Source: Planobispora longispora (GTDB taxonomy: Bacteria > Actinomycetota > Actinomycetes > Streptosporangiales > Streptosporangiaceae). From it: a stretch of 64,000 nucleotides of DNA. The DNA is taken from NCBI RefSeq assembly GCF_016863135.1, contig NZ_BOOH01000014.1, forward strand, positions 120,819-184,818, in the 5' to 3' direction. A model generated the notes under the pieces. That model had not been told where the DNA came from. It saw nothing but the letters and a program-made list of their open reading frames with translations, and did not search any database. Below, piece by piece: positions 1 to 8,646 of the stretch (the first letter of the stretch is position 1; each line of letters begins with the position of its first letter). A program made the position numbers and the translations under genes.

Positions 1-749
1 CTCGATGACGTCGTGCACCGTCGTAGTTGTGGCCACTGCGCCCCGTTCCCATCAAAGTCAACGGCGCCCGATCCCGCGCGCCGGGAAAATCACACAGGAG
101 TATGGAACTCTACGGTGTCCAACACGGCACTGGCCACGGCTCCAGAGTTCCCCGCCATTGCATCTTCGATCATGTTGAGCCCAGAACCCACAAGATCTCT
201 TAAGCTTCCTTGTCGCCTCGTCGGGCTATGTCCTGGTATGTCTTACGGCGAGATTTCCGAGCTATTCGATGGCAAGCCGACCCGGAGCGCAGGGCCGCCA
301 GGCCCGAGCAACGGAAGCGGCGCGGCAGCCGATCGCCCCGACCGCCTATGACGAGAACCGAAGTGAGCGATCGTCACGGCCTTTATTGGTGACATCTCCT
401 AGGCTCCTCAGCGCGCGGGCGGCGCGTGCCCGGACCGGCCGAAGAGCCGCAGCCGGGCACGCTGGCCGACCGGCGCGCCGCGGGACGCCGGAGGCGGACC
501 GCCTTGAAGACGTAGAGAAAGTTCTCATCCGGTTGGGGTCGGCCCGGCTCTACGACTTGGGCGAGTAGAGACTGTGCTTCGCTGTGAGATGGCGGGTTGC
601 GTTCCTGGAGATCAGGTCAGTCAACGTCGTTCCGTCTCGATGAGCCGCGGAGATACTCCGATGCCGTGGGGCCGACGAAGGAGGTCCTACGGCGCCGATC
701 GCCCCCAGCCGCAGCCTTACATCAACCACTCTCAGGCGATCGTGAGGCC
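1..749. other. left-edge stretch without a supported gene
   Basis: I see no convincing coding region here. The short open frames have no ribosome site and no recognisable protein character. It lies upstream of the first AICE regulator and is probably element DNA, because no partial copy of the tRNA-Arg 3' end (the expected attL) is found in it. Confidence 0.5.
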
Positions 750-1193
750 TCAACCGTTCTGATCGCTCGTGCCCGACGTCTCGATGATGGTCTGATCGGC
801 GGGGAGCAGGCGGGTCTGTCCGTCCGGCTCGGTGATGACCAGGATGGGCACGCCTTCGGCGACGCCGAGGCGCTTGCGCTCCGGTTCGGTGGGCATGCGG
901 GCGGTCACCTGGGTGCCGGGGGTGACCTGGATGACGTCGGCCTCGGCTGCGTCGCGGACTCGGGAGCCGCGCAGCTCGGTCACGATCAGTCCTTCTCCCC
1001 TGAGGACGGCCATGGCGCGACGTACCGAATCGCGGGAGATGCCGAACTCTTCCACGTAGTCGCCTTCGGCGGGAAGTCGCTGCCCGGGGGTGAGCTTCCC
1101 TGCCTCGATGTCGGCCCGGATGAGGTCGGCAAGCTGCTTGTAGACCGGGCGGTCGGCGCTGGGGTCGATGGCGGCACGGCGGTCATTGGCCAT
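750..1193 (-). CDS. GntR-family regulator of the AICE
   Basis: Protein of about 147 residues. An N-terminal GntR winged-helix domain (VYKQLADLIRADIEAGKLTP, then LPAEGDYVEEFGISRDSVRRA) is followed by a short effector-like tail (TEPERKRLGVAEGVPILVI, a UTRA-like start). Such regulators, for example KorSA of pSAM2, repress replication and transfer genes of AICEs. The start MANDRRAAI at 1193 was chosen because it fits the family N-terminus. An in-frame GTG-like extension to 1241 would run into a palindrome that looks like its operator. It is divergent from the small gene at 1295, and autoregulation through the spacer palindrome is inferred. Confidence 0.85.
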   Translation of the reverse strand: MANDRRAAIDPSADRPVYKQLADLIRADIEAGKLTPGQRLPAEGDYVEEFGISRDSVRRAMAVLRGEGLIVTELRGSRVRDAAEADVIQVTPGTQVTARMPTEPERKRLGVAEGVPILVITEPDGQTRLLPADQTIIETSGTSDQNG

Positions 1194-1240
1194 GTCGATG
1201 AGGCTATGTAGCACTGTACGCACCCTCGATTGCGCGTGCA

Positions 1241-1262
1241 TACGTATGTAGCTACATTCGTA
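1241..1262. promoter_or_regulatory. 22-bp near-perfect palindrome, probable GntR operator
   Basis: The left half TACGTATGTAG is the reverse complement of the right half CTACATTCGTA except for one base; the centre is at 1251/1252. It lies between the divergent GntR gene and the small gene at 1295. A partial second copy (TATGTAGC) lies at about 1205. The position suits autorepression. The binding protein is inferred. Confidence 0.6.
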
Positions 1263-1294
1263 TAGAAGTGACTTCCTCTTGATCGGCTGGGCTT

Positions 1295-1525
1295 ATGACG
1301 CTTCAGGAACTGGCCGCCCGCTACCCGGACTGGGTGATCTGGCGCGGTGCCACCGAGAACGGCCCGGGAAGCTGGTACGCCACCCGGCGCGGGACCTCCT
1401 TGAGTACCGCGCAGTTCAACGCCGGGATGGCACAGACGGTCAGCGGGGACAACGCCGCCGCACTGGGGGCCGGACTCCAGCGGCAATGCGAGATCGCTTG
1501 CGGCCTCATCGAGGATGAGAGGTGA
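1295..1525 (+). CDS. small AICE protein of unknown function
   Basis: Protein of 76 residues beginning MTLQELAARYPDWVIWRGATE. The acidic, Trp-containing N-terminus resembles small proteins found beside GntR regulators in actinomycete mobile elements, but I know no function for them. There are no membrane segments or metal motifs. The ATG lies 32 bp past the palindrome and has no strong ribosome site. The 3' end overlaps the next gene by 11 bp if that gene uses its ATG, so the two are probably co-transcribed. Confidence 0.6.
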   Translation: MTLQELAARYPDWVIWRGATENGPGSWYATRRGTSLSTAQFNAGMAQTVSGDNAAALGAGLQRQCEIACGLIEDER

Positions 1526-1823
1526 GGTCGTGGACCTGGGCCACCTCGCCGAGAACTACCACGGCATCCACCCGGCCTCCCCGCAAGCCGGATATGAACG
1601 GTTGCTCTGGCGCGAGTGCGCTCCTCGGGCCGATCGGGTCCGGGTGCGCAACCACACCTGCGAGTGTCAGAACGTCGTCTATGAGCTGTGCCAGGCCGGC
1701 GGCCTGTCGTTCGTCCGGCGCATCTACCGCTCGGACGGCGTGATCGAGCACCAGACCACCTGGCTACGTGCTCCGGAAGCCGAGCGGCTGTGGACACGGA
1801 TCCTGCTGGGGCAGGCACGGTGA
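1515..1823 (+). CDS. small AICE protein of unknown function
   Basis: Up to 102 residues. An alternative GTG at 1530 has a better ribosome site (GAGAGGTGAG just upstream) and would give 97 residues starting VDLGHLAENYHGIHPAS. A Cys pair (NHTCECQNVVYELCQAGG) could bind metal or form a disulfide. The sequence is otherwise soluble and rich in charged and aromatic residues. It sits in a tight string (about 11 bp overlap before, GTGA overlap after), which suggests one operon under the GntR operator. No family recognised. Confidence 0.6.
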   Translation: MRGEVVDLGHLAENYHGIHPASPQAGYERLLWRECAPRADRVRVRNHTCECQNVVYELCQAGGLSFVRRIYRSDGVIEHQTTWLRAPEAERLWTRILLGQAR

Positions 1824-2041
1824 CCGACCGCCCCGGCCCCGTCGGCGCTCCGGAGGAGTGCGGGCATGCCGATGTCGAGTGGACCTATCAGCGCCCGTTG
1901 CCGGACGGAGCCCGCTGCCGCGGTTGCGGGACCTGGTGGCGGCTCGATCTGATCCCGCATCCGGTGGCGGCCCGGCTCAGTGGGGGCACTGCTCCGCGTG
2001 AGGTTGCCCGGCCGTGCGCAGGCGATCGTAGGCCGTCATGA
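1820..2041 (+). CDS. small zinc-ribbon-like AICE protein
   Basis: Protein of 73 residues with a GTG start overlapping the previous stop (GTGA). It carries Cys and His spaced as in a small zinc-binding fold (EECGHADVEW about 13-22, then ARCRGCGTWWRL about 35-46). The C-terminal part overlaps the 3' end of the convergent kinase gene by about 65 bp, so the true end may matter for both. The function is unknown; a nucleic-acid-binding or protein-docking role is only a guess. Confidence 0.5.
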   Translation: MTDRPGPVGAPEECGHADVEWTYQRPLPDGARCRGCGTWWRLDLIPHPVAARLSGGTAPREVARPCAGDRRPS

Positions 2042-2570
2042 TCTCGCGTGCCGCCGCCTCCGGGGTCAAGCGGTCGGTGTGGAGGCGCAGGTGAAAGAAC
2101 CCGGCGTCAGCGCCCGCCTCCAGGTCGGCGAGCGTCTCATCCCACGCGATCAGGCGCTTGGCTGTGTCGACGTCTCCCCGGGCGGTCGATCGCTGCTCGG
2201 TGATCTCGCGCGGCACCCACAGCAGCACGCGCAGCCACCCGTCCGGATCGCGGCCGACGAGCTGGCGCAGATCGCCGACGTTGCCCATGTGCACGACGGG
2301 CACGTAGCCGGCGGCCTGCCGGTCCTCGACCGTCTGGCGGTCGACGGCATAGACGTTGCCGTACCGGTGGGTCTCGACGATCAGGCGGCCCGCACGGCGC
2401 AACCGGTCGAGGTGCTCGGCCGAGACGAACTCATAGCCGTCCGTACGGCCGGTGCCGACCTTGAGCTTGGGCAGCAGCGTGAACCGCGCGTCCAGCCGGG
2501 CAAGAGCGGTGGTGATGGTGTCCTTGCCGCTGGCGGGCGGGCCGTACAGGACGATTCCTTGCACCGTCAC
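1977..2570 (-). CDS. guanylate-kinase-like P-loop protein
   Basis: Protein of 197 residues beginning VTVQGIVLYGPPASGKDTIT. The Walker A motif GPPASGKD (about residues 10-17) and the RTDGYEFVS segment (about 42-50) resemble guanylate kinase, where such a segment contacts GMP. Later parts (VVHMGNVGDLRQLV, VLLWVPREITEQR) fit a nucleoside monophosphate kinase fold. The GTG start overlaps the stop of the upstream kinase gene (GTGA), so the two are translationally coupled. The host should already have its own gmk, so an accessory role (toxin, modification or nucleotide defence) is possible. Substrate not determined. Confidence 0.7.
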   Translation of the reverse strand: MTVQGIVLYGPPASGKDTITTALARLDARFTLLPKLKVGTGRTDGYEFVSAEHLDRLRRAGRLIVETHRYGNVYAVDRQTVEDRQAAGYVPVVHMGNVGDLRQLVGRDPDGWLRVLLWVPREITEQRSTARGDVDTAKRLIAWDETLADLEAGADAGFFHLRLHTDRLTPEAAAREIMTAYDRLRTAGQPHAEQCPH

Positions 2571-3604
2571 GACAGAATCCGCTTGAGGGCTTCGCGGGTC
2601 TGGTCGGCGAGGCTGATGGCCGCGCCGAGCCGGTTGTCGACCGTGATGTGTGCGGTGGGCGGGCTGACGTCGACGGCCAGCCCGTCGACGTACCGGTCCC
2701 AGTTGTCCAGCTTCCACACATCCCGCGCGGCGCCCCGGAACTCGATGTACTCGCGCATGGACTCCGGATCGCAGCGGACCCAGATGGCGGCCACGTCGAT
2801 GCCCTTGGCCGTGCACCGGTTCTCCAGGCGGGTGAACCACGCCGGGTCCTTCAGCTCGGCGATGAACGGCGCGGACAGGATGGTCGAGGTGCCGACGTTG
2901 AGGTTGTCCCACGCGGCCTCCATCAGGCACCGGTACTCCAGCGGGCGGACCTCTTTGAGGTACAGGTCGGTGTGCCGGTCGTTGGGATCGCCTCCCAGGG
3001 AGACGAGCAGCCGTTCGACGATGCACCGGGTGAGGGAGTCCTTGTCCAGGAACGCCCAGCCGGTGATGTCGGACAGGAAGCGGGAGAACTCGGTCTTGCC
3101 CGATCCGGCGTACCCGCCGACCAGGACGAGGATGGGCTTGGGGCTGCCTCCTCCGTGGCGTCGCCTCCAGGCGTCGACGACCCGGTTGCGCAGCAGGGCC
3201 TGCGGGGAGTTGCCGGGTTCGATGCCGCCGATGGAGACCTTGGTGAACGCCTCCTCGATGACCTGGGCGGCGGCGTTGTCGGCTGCGGGGTCGGCGGGAG
3301 GGGGTAAATCGGAAATCATAATTTCCGCTTTCTGCGTTTCACTGGGCAAAGGAGGACGAAAGCCAAGTTCGGGCTCAGTGGCCTGGTAAAGCAGACAGTA
3401 AGCGCGGCGATAGTGCGGACCCGGATAGACCGTTCCCTGTTCGTGGCCCCACAGGGTCTGGAAGTTGGCCGCCGGGACGCTCAGGCCGTGGCGGATGGCC
3501 GCCTGGCGGAGCCGTTCCCCTGCGGCCTCCAGGGTCAGGCCGTGGGCTTCGCGGTGTTCCCGCAGGCGGGAAGGGGTCCAGCCGGGGCGCTGGGTCGTCT
3601 TCAT
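2567..3604 (-). CDS. HTH-P-loop kinase fusion protein
   Basis: Protein of 345 residues. The N-terminal part (about 10-80) looks like an XRE-type helix-turn-helix (REHREAHGLTLEAAGERLRQ, then WGHEQGTVYPGPHYRRAYC). A linker to about 150 is followed by an AAA_33/zeta-like kinase with Walker A GGYAGSGKTE (about 163-172) and FLDKDSLTRC. The C-terminal VRCDPESMREYIEFRG segment resembles the lid of such kinases. The combination suggests DNA-bound autoregulation coupled to a phosphotransfer activity. It forms a two-gene operon with the downstream guanylate-kinase-like gene. Function unknown; this is the most unusual element cargo here. Confidence 0.7.
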   Translation of the reverse strand: MKTTQRPGWTPSRLREHREAHGLTLEAAGERLRQAAIRHGLSVPAANFQTLWGHEQGTVYPGPHYRRAYCLLYQATEPELGFRPPLPSETQKAEIMISDLPPPADPAADNAAAQVIEEAFTKVSIGGIEPGNSPQALLRNRVVDAWRRRHGGGSPKPILVLVGGYAGSGKTEFSRFLSDITGWAFLDKDSLTRCIVERLLVSLGGDPNDRHTDLYLKEVRPLEYRCLMEAAWDNLNVGTSTILSAPFIAELKDPAWFTRLENRCTAKGIDVAAIWVRCDPESMREYIEFRGAARDVWKLDNWDRYVDGLAVDVSPPTAHITVDNRLGAAISLADQTREALKRILS

Positions 3605-3797
3605 TGCATACCTTCGCCTTCACGCTTCGGGGATCGTGCGCGGTGGGGTCGTGCATGTGAAAACGCTTGTGTAAAAGCTCGTTGAGCCAGACTGAAGAAG
3701 CTTAACTAGATTCGCGTGATACCGGAAACCTCCAGCTCACGGTGAACTTGAGCCATCTCGACAGGCGAAACGAACCGCAAGAGCACAGGAGATGACC

Positions 3798-3944
3798 ATG
3801 AAGCCGGACATTCAGCGAATCGCATGGGAACTGGCTGCGATCCGGGCAGAGCTGGACGAGTTGGCGTGCCGGATCGGGGAGATCAGTTCCGCTCTGGAAA
3901 CACTGCCGACTCCAGAACGGCAAGCCGATCCCCGAGATCCTTGA
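3798..3944 (+). CDS. 48-residue coiled-coil-like peptide
   Basis: A short frame starting MKPDIQRIAWELAAIRAELD with a good ribosome site (AGGAG at 3788-3792, 5 nt before the ATG). Heptad-like spacing of I/L/A over residues 4-34 predicts an amphipathic helix or coiled coil. The last 62 bp overlap, in antisense, the 3' end of the GntR gene at 3883-4248. An ATG at 3792 would add two residues. I infer it is real from its ribosome site and clean helical pattern. Function unknown. Confidence 0.5.
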   Translation: MKPDIQRIAWELAAIRAELDELACRIGEISSALETLPTPERQADPRDP

Positions 3945-4248
3945 TGCTCTGGCGCATCTGGGCGAGCTGTTCCAGGATCTGGCCGGCCTCGCCGGACGGC
4001 GACGGCTCGGCGGGAGCGGCGGGGGCCTGGCTGACGAACACGCCCTTGCCCTGCTGGCCGATGACCAGGCCCTGGGTCCGGAGGACGCTGATGGCGGCCT
4101 TGACCACGCTGGCGGAGACATCGAAGCGCTCGCAGAGCTGCGCGATGGAGGGCAGTGCGGTGCCGGGCGCGAGTGAGCCGGTGCGGATCTGCTCGCTCAG
4201 TTCGTCGACGATCTGTAAGTAGGCCGGTCGGCCGCTCTTCTCCACCAT
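3883..4248 (-). CDS. second GntR-family regulator with C-terminal helix
   Basis: About 121 residues from MVEKSGRPAYLQIVDELSEQ; a start at 4269 would add seven. The winged helix (LPSIAQLCERFDVSASVVKAA and the GLVIGQQGKGVFV wing) is followed by a Pro/Ala linker and a helical tail (ILEQLAQMRQSIKDLGDRLA) that likely dimerises. There is no room for an effector domain, as in short YtrA-like or plasmid regulators. It is divergent from the transfer operon at 4417, with two sets of direct repeats in the spacer that are candidate operators. A role as repressor of transfer is inferred. Confidence 0.8.
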   Translation of the reverse strand: MVEKSGRPAYLQIVDELSEQIRTGSLAPGTALPSIAQLCERFDVSASVVKAAISVLRTQGLVIGQQGKGVFVSQAPAAPAEPSPSGEAGQILEQLAQMRQSIKDLGDRLAVLESAVFPERN

Positions 4249-4252
4249 CGGG

Positions 4253-4292
4253 ACTCGCCTCGTCCGCACTCGTTCGTACTCGTCTGCGCTCG
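4253..4292. repeat. phased ACTCG direct repeats upstream of the second GntR gene
   Basis: Four copies of RCTCG begin at 4253, 4268, 4278 and 4288. The last three lie 10 bp apart, on the same DNA face. They lie just upstream of the GntR start and fit a multi-site operator. Confidence 0.4.
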
Positions 4293-4351
4293 TTTCCCCT
4301 CCAGTTCAGCACACCCCCGCGAAGAAACCAACCAAGAAGTCGAGGTACTCA

Positions 4352-4380
4352 TTGACAGCTTAGAATTCCATGTGTTCTAT
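4352..4380 (+). promoter_or_regulatory. promoter of the transfer operon
   Basis: A perfect -35 TTGACA (4352-4357) is followed after 17 bp by TTCTAT (4375-4380) as -10. The start codon of the first transfer-operon gene lies 37 bp downstream. It is embedded in tandem 9-bp repeats. Confidence 0.6.
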
Positions 4381-4398
4381 GAGTTCCAAGAGTTCCGA
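4363..4398. repeat. four tandem 9-bp repeats over the transfer promoter
   Basis: The units GAATTCCAT, GTGTTCTAT, GAGTTCCAA and GAGTTCCGA are contiguous. They cover the -10 region and the presumed transcription start, so a repressor bound here would block the transfer operon. Confidence 0.5.
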
Positions 4399-4416
4399 CG
4401 AACAAAGGAAACGATC

Positions 4417-4755
4417 ATGCGTACCATCCCCATCCCCGTAGACGTCACCAAGCTCAACATCACCTGCGTCAAGCCGCCCAAGCCGCGCCTGGCCAACAAG
4501 GAGACCGGCGAGGTCAAGCGCGACAGGGACGGCAACGTCATGTACGAGCTGACCCTGTTGATCGAGGACGAGTTCAACCGCATGGAGCTCGTCAAGGTCA
4601 GCACCTCGCCCGAACCGTCCGTGATCGCCGGGGAGGAGGTCGTCCCGATCGGCCTCGTCGGCTACGTCTGGGAGCAGAACGGCCGGTGGGGCATCTCCTA
4701 CCGCGCCCAGTCCTTCGCCCCGGCCGCCGCGGCCAGAACGGGGGCGGAGCGATGA
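4417..4755 (+). CDS. SCO3933-family regulatory protein
   Basis: Protein of 112 residues starting MRTIPIPVDVTKLNITCVK, preceded by AAGGAAA. The pattern PKPRLANKETGEVKRDRDGN ... VPIGLVGYVWEQNGRWGISYRAQSF matches the SCO3933 family, which sits directly before the FtsK-like transfer gene in many AICEs and is annotated as regulatory without a proven mechanism. It overlaps the translocase gene by 4 bp (ATGA), so the two are coupled. An upstream in-frame start at 4372 lies inside the promoter and was rejected. Confidence 0.8.
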   Translation: MRTIPIPVDVTKLNITCVKPPKPRLANKETGEVKRDRDGNVMYELTLLIEDEFNRMELVKVSTSPEPSVIAGEEVVPIGLVGYVWEQNGRWGISYRAQSFAPAAAARTGAER

Positions 4756-6125
4756 TCGACGTCAGTCACCCCCTGGTCAAGGTCCTGGCCGTCCTGCTCC
4801 TGCTGATCATCTGGCGACGCTGGGCACCGGTCTCGTACTGGTACCTGTTCGTCTTCCCGCGCAAAGTGCTCTGGCTGCGCTGGACCTGGCGGCACGTGGC
4901 CTCCGGCTGCGGACTGACCAAGAAGCGGCAGCGCTGGTGGTTCACCACCGTCCCCGGCCTGGTCGCCTCGACCGGCGTCGTCCGCGTCAAGCGCCGTTTC
5001 CAGCGGGTCGAGGTCGACACCAAGCCCTGGATGGGCCTGCCCCGGCCCACCCCCAACGGCTTCCGCATCACCTTCCACCTGTTGGACGGGCAGATCCCCG
5101 AGGACTACGTCAAGGTGTGCGAGCGGCTGGCGCACGCCTGGCGGATCGAGGCGGTGCGCGTGGTGGGCTCCCGGCCCGGCCGCGTCACCCTCCAGGGCAT
5201 CACCGCCGACCCGCTCACCCACGTCGCGCCCGCCGTCGCTCCGGTTGAGCCGCCCGGCGGCTGGCGGGCCGACGATCTGCTCCGGCCGGTCGTTGGGGTG
5301 CTGGAGACCGGTGCGCCCTGGCGGATGGACTTCCGGCTCATCCCGCACTGGATGAACGCGGGCGCCACCCAGTCGGGCAAGTCCAACCTGATCAACGCGC
5401 TCCTCGTCGGCCTGGCCCCGCAACCGGTCGCCCTGGTCGGCTTCGACCTCAAGGGCGGCATGGAGCTGTCGGCCTACGAAGCCCGGCTGTCGGCGCTGGC
5501 CACCACCCGCGCCGAATGCGTCGAGCTGCTCAGCGACCTGATCGCCGTCATGGGCGCGCGCATGCTCGCCTGTCGCCGCTACGGGGTGCGCGACATCTGG
5601 CAACTGCCGGACACCCTGCGCCCCATCCCGGTGGTGATCCTGGTCGACGAGCTGGCCGAGCTGTTCCTGACCGCCGACAAGGCCGAAAAGGACCAGGTCA
5701 CCCGTACGGCTACCGCGCTGCTGCGCATCGCCCAGCTCGGCCGTGCCCTCGGCATCCACCTGGTGCTGTCGGGTCAGCGCATCGGCTCCGACCTCGGCCC
5801 CGGCGTGACCGCGCTGCGCGCCCAGATCGGCGGACGGGTCTGCCACCGGGTCAACGATCCCGAGACCGCGGTGATGACCCTGGGCGACCTCGACCCCGAA
5901 GCGCTGGTCGCCGCACGCTCCATCGCGCCGGAACTGCCCGGCGTGGCCGTGGTCACCGGCTCCGATGGCCGATGGTCGCGGGCGCGCTCCGGCTACGTCT
6001 CCACCGACGCCGCCAAGCGGGCCGCCGAAGCCTACGCCGACGTGACCCCCTCGTGGGCTCAGGTCGCCGCCTCCGGCCTGGGCCACGAGCTGCCCGGCAC
6101 CGACACCCCCGAACTCGCCGCCTGA
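4752..6125 (+). CDS. FtsK/SpoIIIE-type DNA translocase (TraB/TraSA-like)
   Basis: Protein of 457 residues. One or two N-terminal hydrophobic segments (VKVLAVLLLLIIW and the SYWYLFVF region) anchor it in the membrane. The motor domain follows, with Walker A GATQSGKSN (about 204-212), Walker B VVILVDELAEL (about 293-303) and a later LVLSGQRIGSD segment. Actinomycete TraB-type proteins move double-stranded DNA between mycelial cells as hexamers, and that conjugative role is expected here. The length is typical. It is translationally coupled to the upstream regulator and followed after 30 bp by the spread gene. Confidence 0.9.
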   Translation: MIDVSHPLVKVLAVLLLLIIWRRWAPVSYWYLFVFPRKVLWLRWTWRHVASGCGLTKKRQRWWFTTVPGLVASTGVVRVKRRFQRVEVDTKPWMGLPRPTPNGFRITFHLLDGQIPEDYVKVCERLAHAWRIEAVRVVGSRPGRVTLQGITADPLTHVAPAVAPVEPPGGWRADDLLRPVVGVLETGAPWRMDFRLIPHWMNAGATQSGKSNLINALLVGLAPQPVALVGFDLKGGMELSAYEARLSALATTRAECVELLSDLIAVMGARMLACRRYGVRDIWQLPDTLRPIPVVILVDELAELFLTADKAEKDQVTRTATALLRIAQLGRALGIHLVLSGQRIGSDLGPGVTALRAQIGGRVCHRVNDPETAVMTLGDLDPEALVAARSIAPELPGVAVVTGSDGRWSRARSGYVSTDAAKRAAEAYADVTPSWAQVAASGLGHELPGTDTPELAA

Positions 6126-6155
6126 TCGCTGACCGATGGAAGGGAGGAACCCGCG

Positions 6156-6845
6156 ATGACCGCGAACGCGCCCGGCCTGGCCGTACGGCTCGCCGACTCC
6201 GCTCCCGTGGTGATCCTCGCCCTGATCGCCGGGGCGGGCAGTTTCACCCACATCCGCGACACCGCCACCGAGCACGGACAGGGCGGCTGGATGGCGTGGG
6301 CGGTGGCGGTCTGCGTCGATCTGACGTGCGTCATGGCCGCGCGGGAGCGCCAGCGCGACCGCAAGACCGGCCGCCGGCGGGCCGGATGGGTCTCCTGGCC
6401 CACGCTCGTCCTGGTCGGCGGGATCGTCCTGTCCCTGGCGGCGAACCTGGCCCAGGCCGAGCCGTCCGCCTGGGGGTGGATCTGCGCGGCGACACCCGCG
6501 GGGGCGTTCCTGATCGCGGTCTCCATGCTGGAACGCCGTGCCTCGGCTGCTCCTCCCGCTGAACCGTCCCCGGCCTCCGCACCCGTGCCCGTGGCGCAGG
6601 CCGTACACCCTGCCCCGGCCGCGCCCGCCGAACTGGCTCCGCCGTCCGGCGTGGCCGTACCCGGCAGAACCGAGACCGGCCCGGCCGCCGCGCTGGTCGA
6701 CTTCGCCCGGCGCGTCGCCGACGAACATCACGCCAAGCACGGCCGCCCGATCACCCCGGACGCCCTGCGCACCCGGCTCGGGGTCTCGGCCCAACTCGCC
6801 TCCGACCTGTTGCGCGCCCTGCGCGACAGTCCCGAACCCGCCTGA
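6156..6845 (+). CDS. SpdB-like DUF2637 membrane protein
   Basis: Protein of 229 residues. Four hydrophobic stretches (APVVILALIAGAGSF, WMAWAVAVCVDLTCVMAA, WPTLVLVGGIVLSLAANLA, WGWICAATPAGAFLIAVSM) form the DUF2637/SpdB membrane domain. A Pro/Ala-rich linker (about 130-180) and a C-terminal helical domain (TPDALRTRLGVSAQLASDLL, HTH-like) follow. Spread proteins act with the TraB translocase in intramycelial spread of the element. The start ATG has GGAGG upstream (AAGGGAGGAAC). Confidence 0.85.
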   Translation: MTANAPGLAVRLADSAPVVILALIAGAGSFTHIRDTATEHGQGGWMAWAVAVCVDLTCVMAARERQRDRKTGRRRAGWVSWPTLVLVGGIVLSLAANLAQAEPSAWGWICAATPAGAFLIAVSMLERRASAAPPAEPSPASAPVPVAQAVHPAPAAPAELAPPSGVAVPGRTETGPAAALVDFARRVADEHHAKHGRPITPDALRTRLGVSAQLASDLLRALRDSPEPA

Positions 6846-6862
6846 AGAGAAAGGGAACCGCC

Positions 6863-7039
6863 ATGAAGATCCGCATCGACGGCACCCGCGCCGAAGTCGT
6901 CCACGCCGTCAACAAGATCCGGAGAATCCTGCCGATCGGCTCGGTCTCGCCCGTCCGGCCGCTGCCACATCGGCCATACACCTGGCGCGTGTACCTCGAT
7001 ACCGCGCCCAAGAGGGACGGAGGGGGGTGGATCACATGA
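6863..7039 (+). CDS. 58-residue AICE protein
   Basis: Starts MKIRIDGTRAEVVHAVNKIR after GAGAAAGGGAACC and ends by an ATGA overlap with the next gene. It is basic, with a predicted beta-alpha start and the tail SPVRPLPHRPYTWRVYLDTA. It resembles small proteins encoded between spd and rep genes in other AICEs, for which I know no function. The good ribosome site and coupling support translation. Confidence 0.6.
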   Translation: MKIRIDGTRAEVVHAVNKIRRILPIGSVSPVRPLPHRPYTWRVYLDTAPKRDGGGWIT

Positions 7040-7173
7040 CCGAGCACCCGGACGACCGCGCCCCGCTCGTCGACCTGGCTCCCCAGCGCTGGCAGTGCTG
7101 CCACTGCGGCGGGACCGGCGTCGACAGCTACGCGGAGACCTGCCCGCACTGCGGGGGCCTCGGCTTCTGCTGA
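7036..7173 (+). CDS. 45-residue zinc-finger-like protein
   Basis: Starts MTEHPDDRAPLVDLAPQRWQ and contains two CxxCxG-type units (CCHCGGTGVD, about 21-30, and CPHCGGLGFC, about 36-45), as in the DnaJ zinc-binding repeat. Two CxxC pairs about 15 residues apart could bind one zinc. It is coupled to the preceding gene (ATGA). The role is unknown; similar mini zinc proteins are common in AICE transfer operons. Confidence 0.6.
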   Translation: MTEHPDDRAPLVDLAPQRWQCCHCGGTGVDSYAETCPHCGGLGFC

Positions 7174-7183
7174 GGCGCTCAGC

Positions 7184-7232
7184 GCCCCCGGCGTGACCAC
7201 ACATCCGCCAAGACGTTCGTCACGCCGGGGGC
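7184..7232. terminator. 14-bp perfect inverted repeat before rep
   Basis: The left arm GCCCCCGGCGTGAC (7184-7197) and right arm GTCACGCCGGGGGC (7219-7232) enclose a 21-nt loop. It lies between the end of the transfer operon and the replication initiator. It may terminate the operon or take part in rolling-circle replication. It has no T run. Confidence 0.5.
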
Positions 7233-7275
7233 CATCCCATGCCGAACCCATCAGCCCGGAAGGGACTGCCCCATC

Positions 7276-8638
<1,363 letters not shown>

Positions 8639-8646
<8 letters not shown>

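Noticed and set aside
13..568. Overlapping short frames at the left edge
   Set aside because: No ribosome site, no recognisable protein character, and several frames compete over the same bases.
1..750. attL of the AICE
   Set aside because: Compared by eye with the tRNA-Arg 3' half (11189-11235); no matching stretch was found.
4698..6794. 698-codon open frame on the minus strand opposite the transfer genes
   Set aside because: Antisense shadow of TraB/SpdB genes in high-GC DNA; the peptide is Gly/Arg/His-rich low complexity with no domain.
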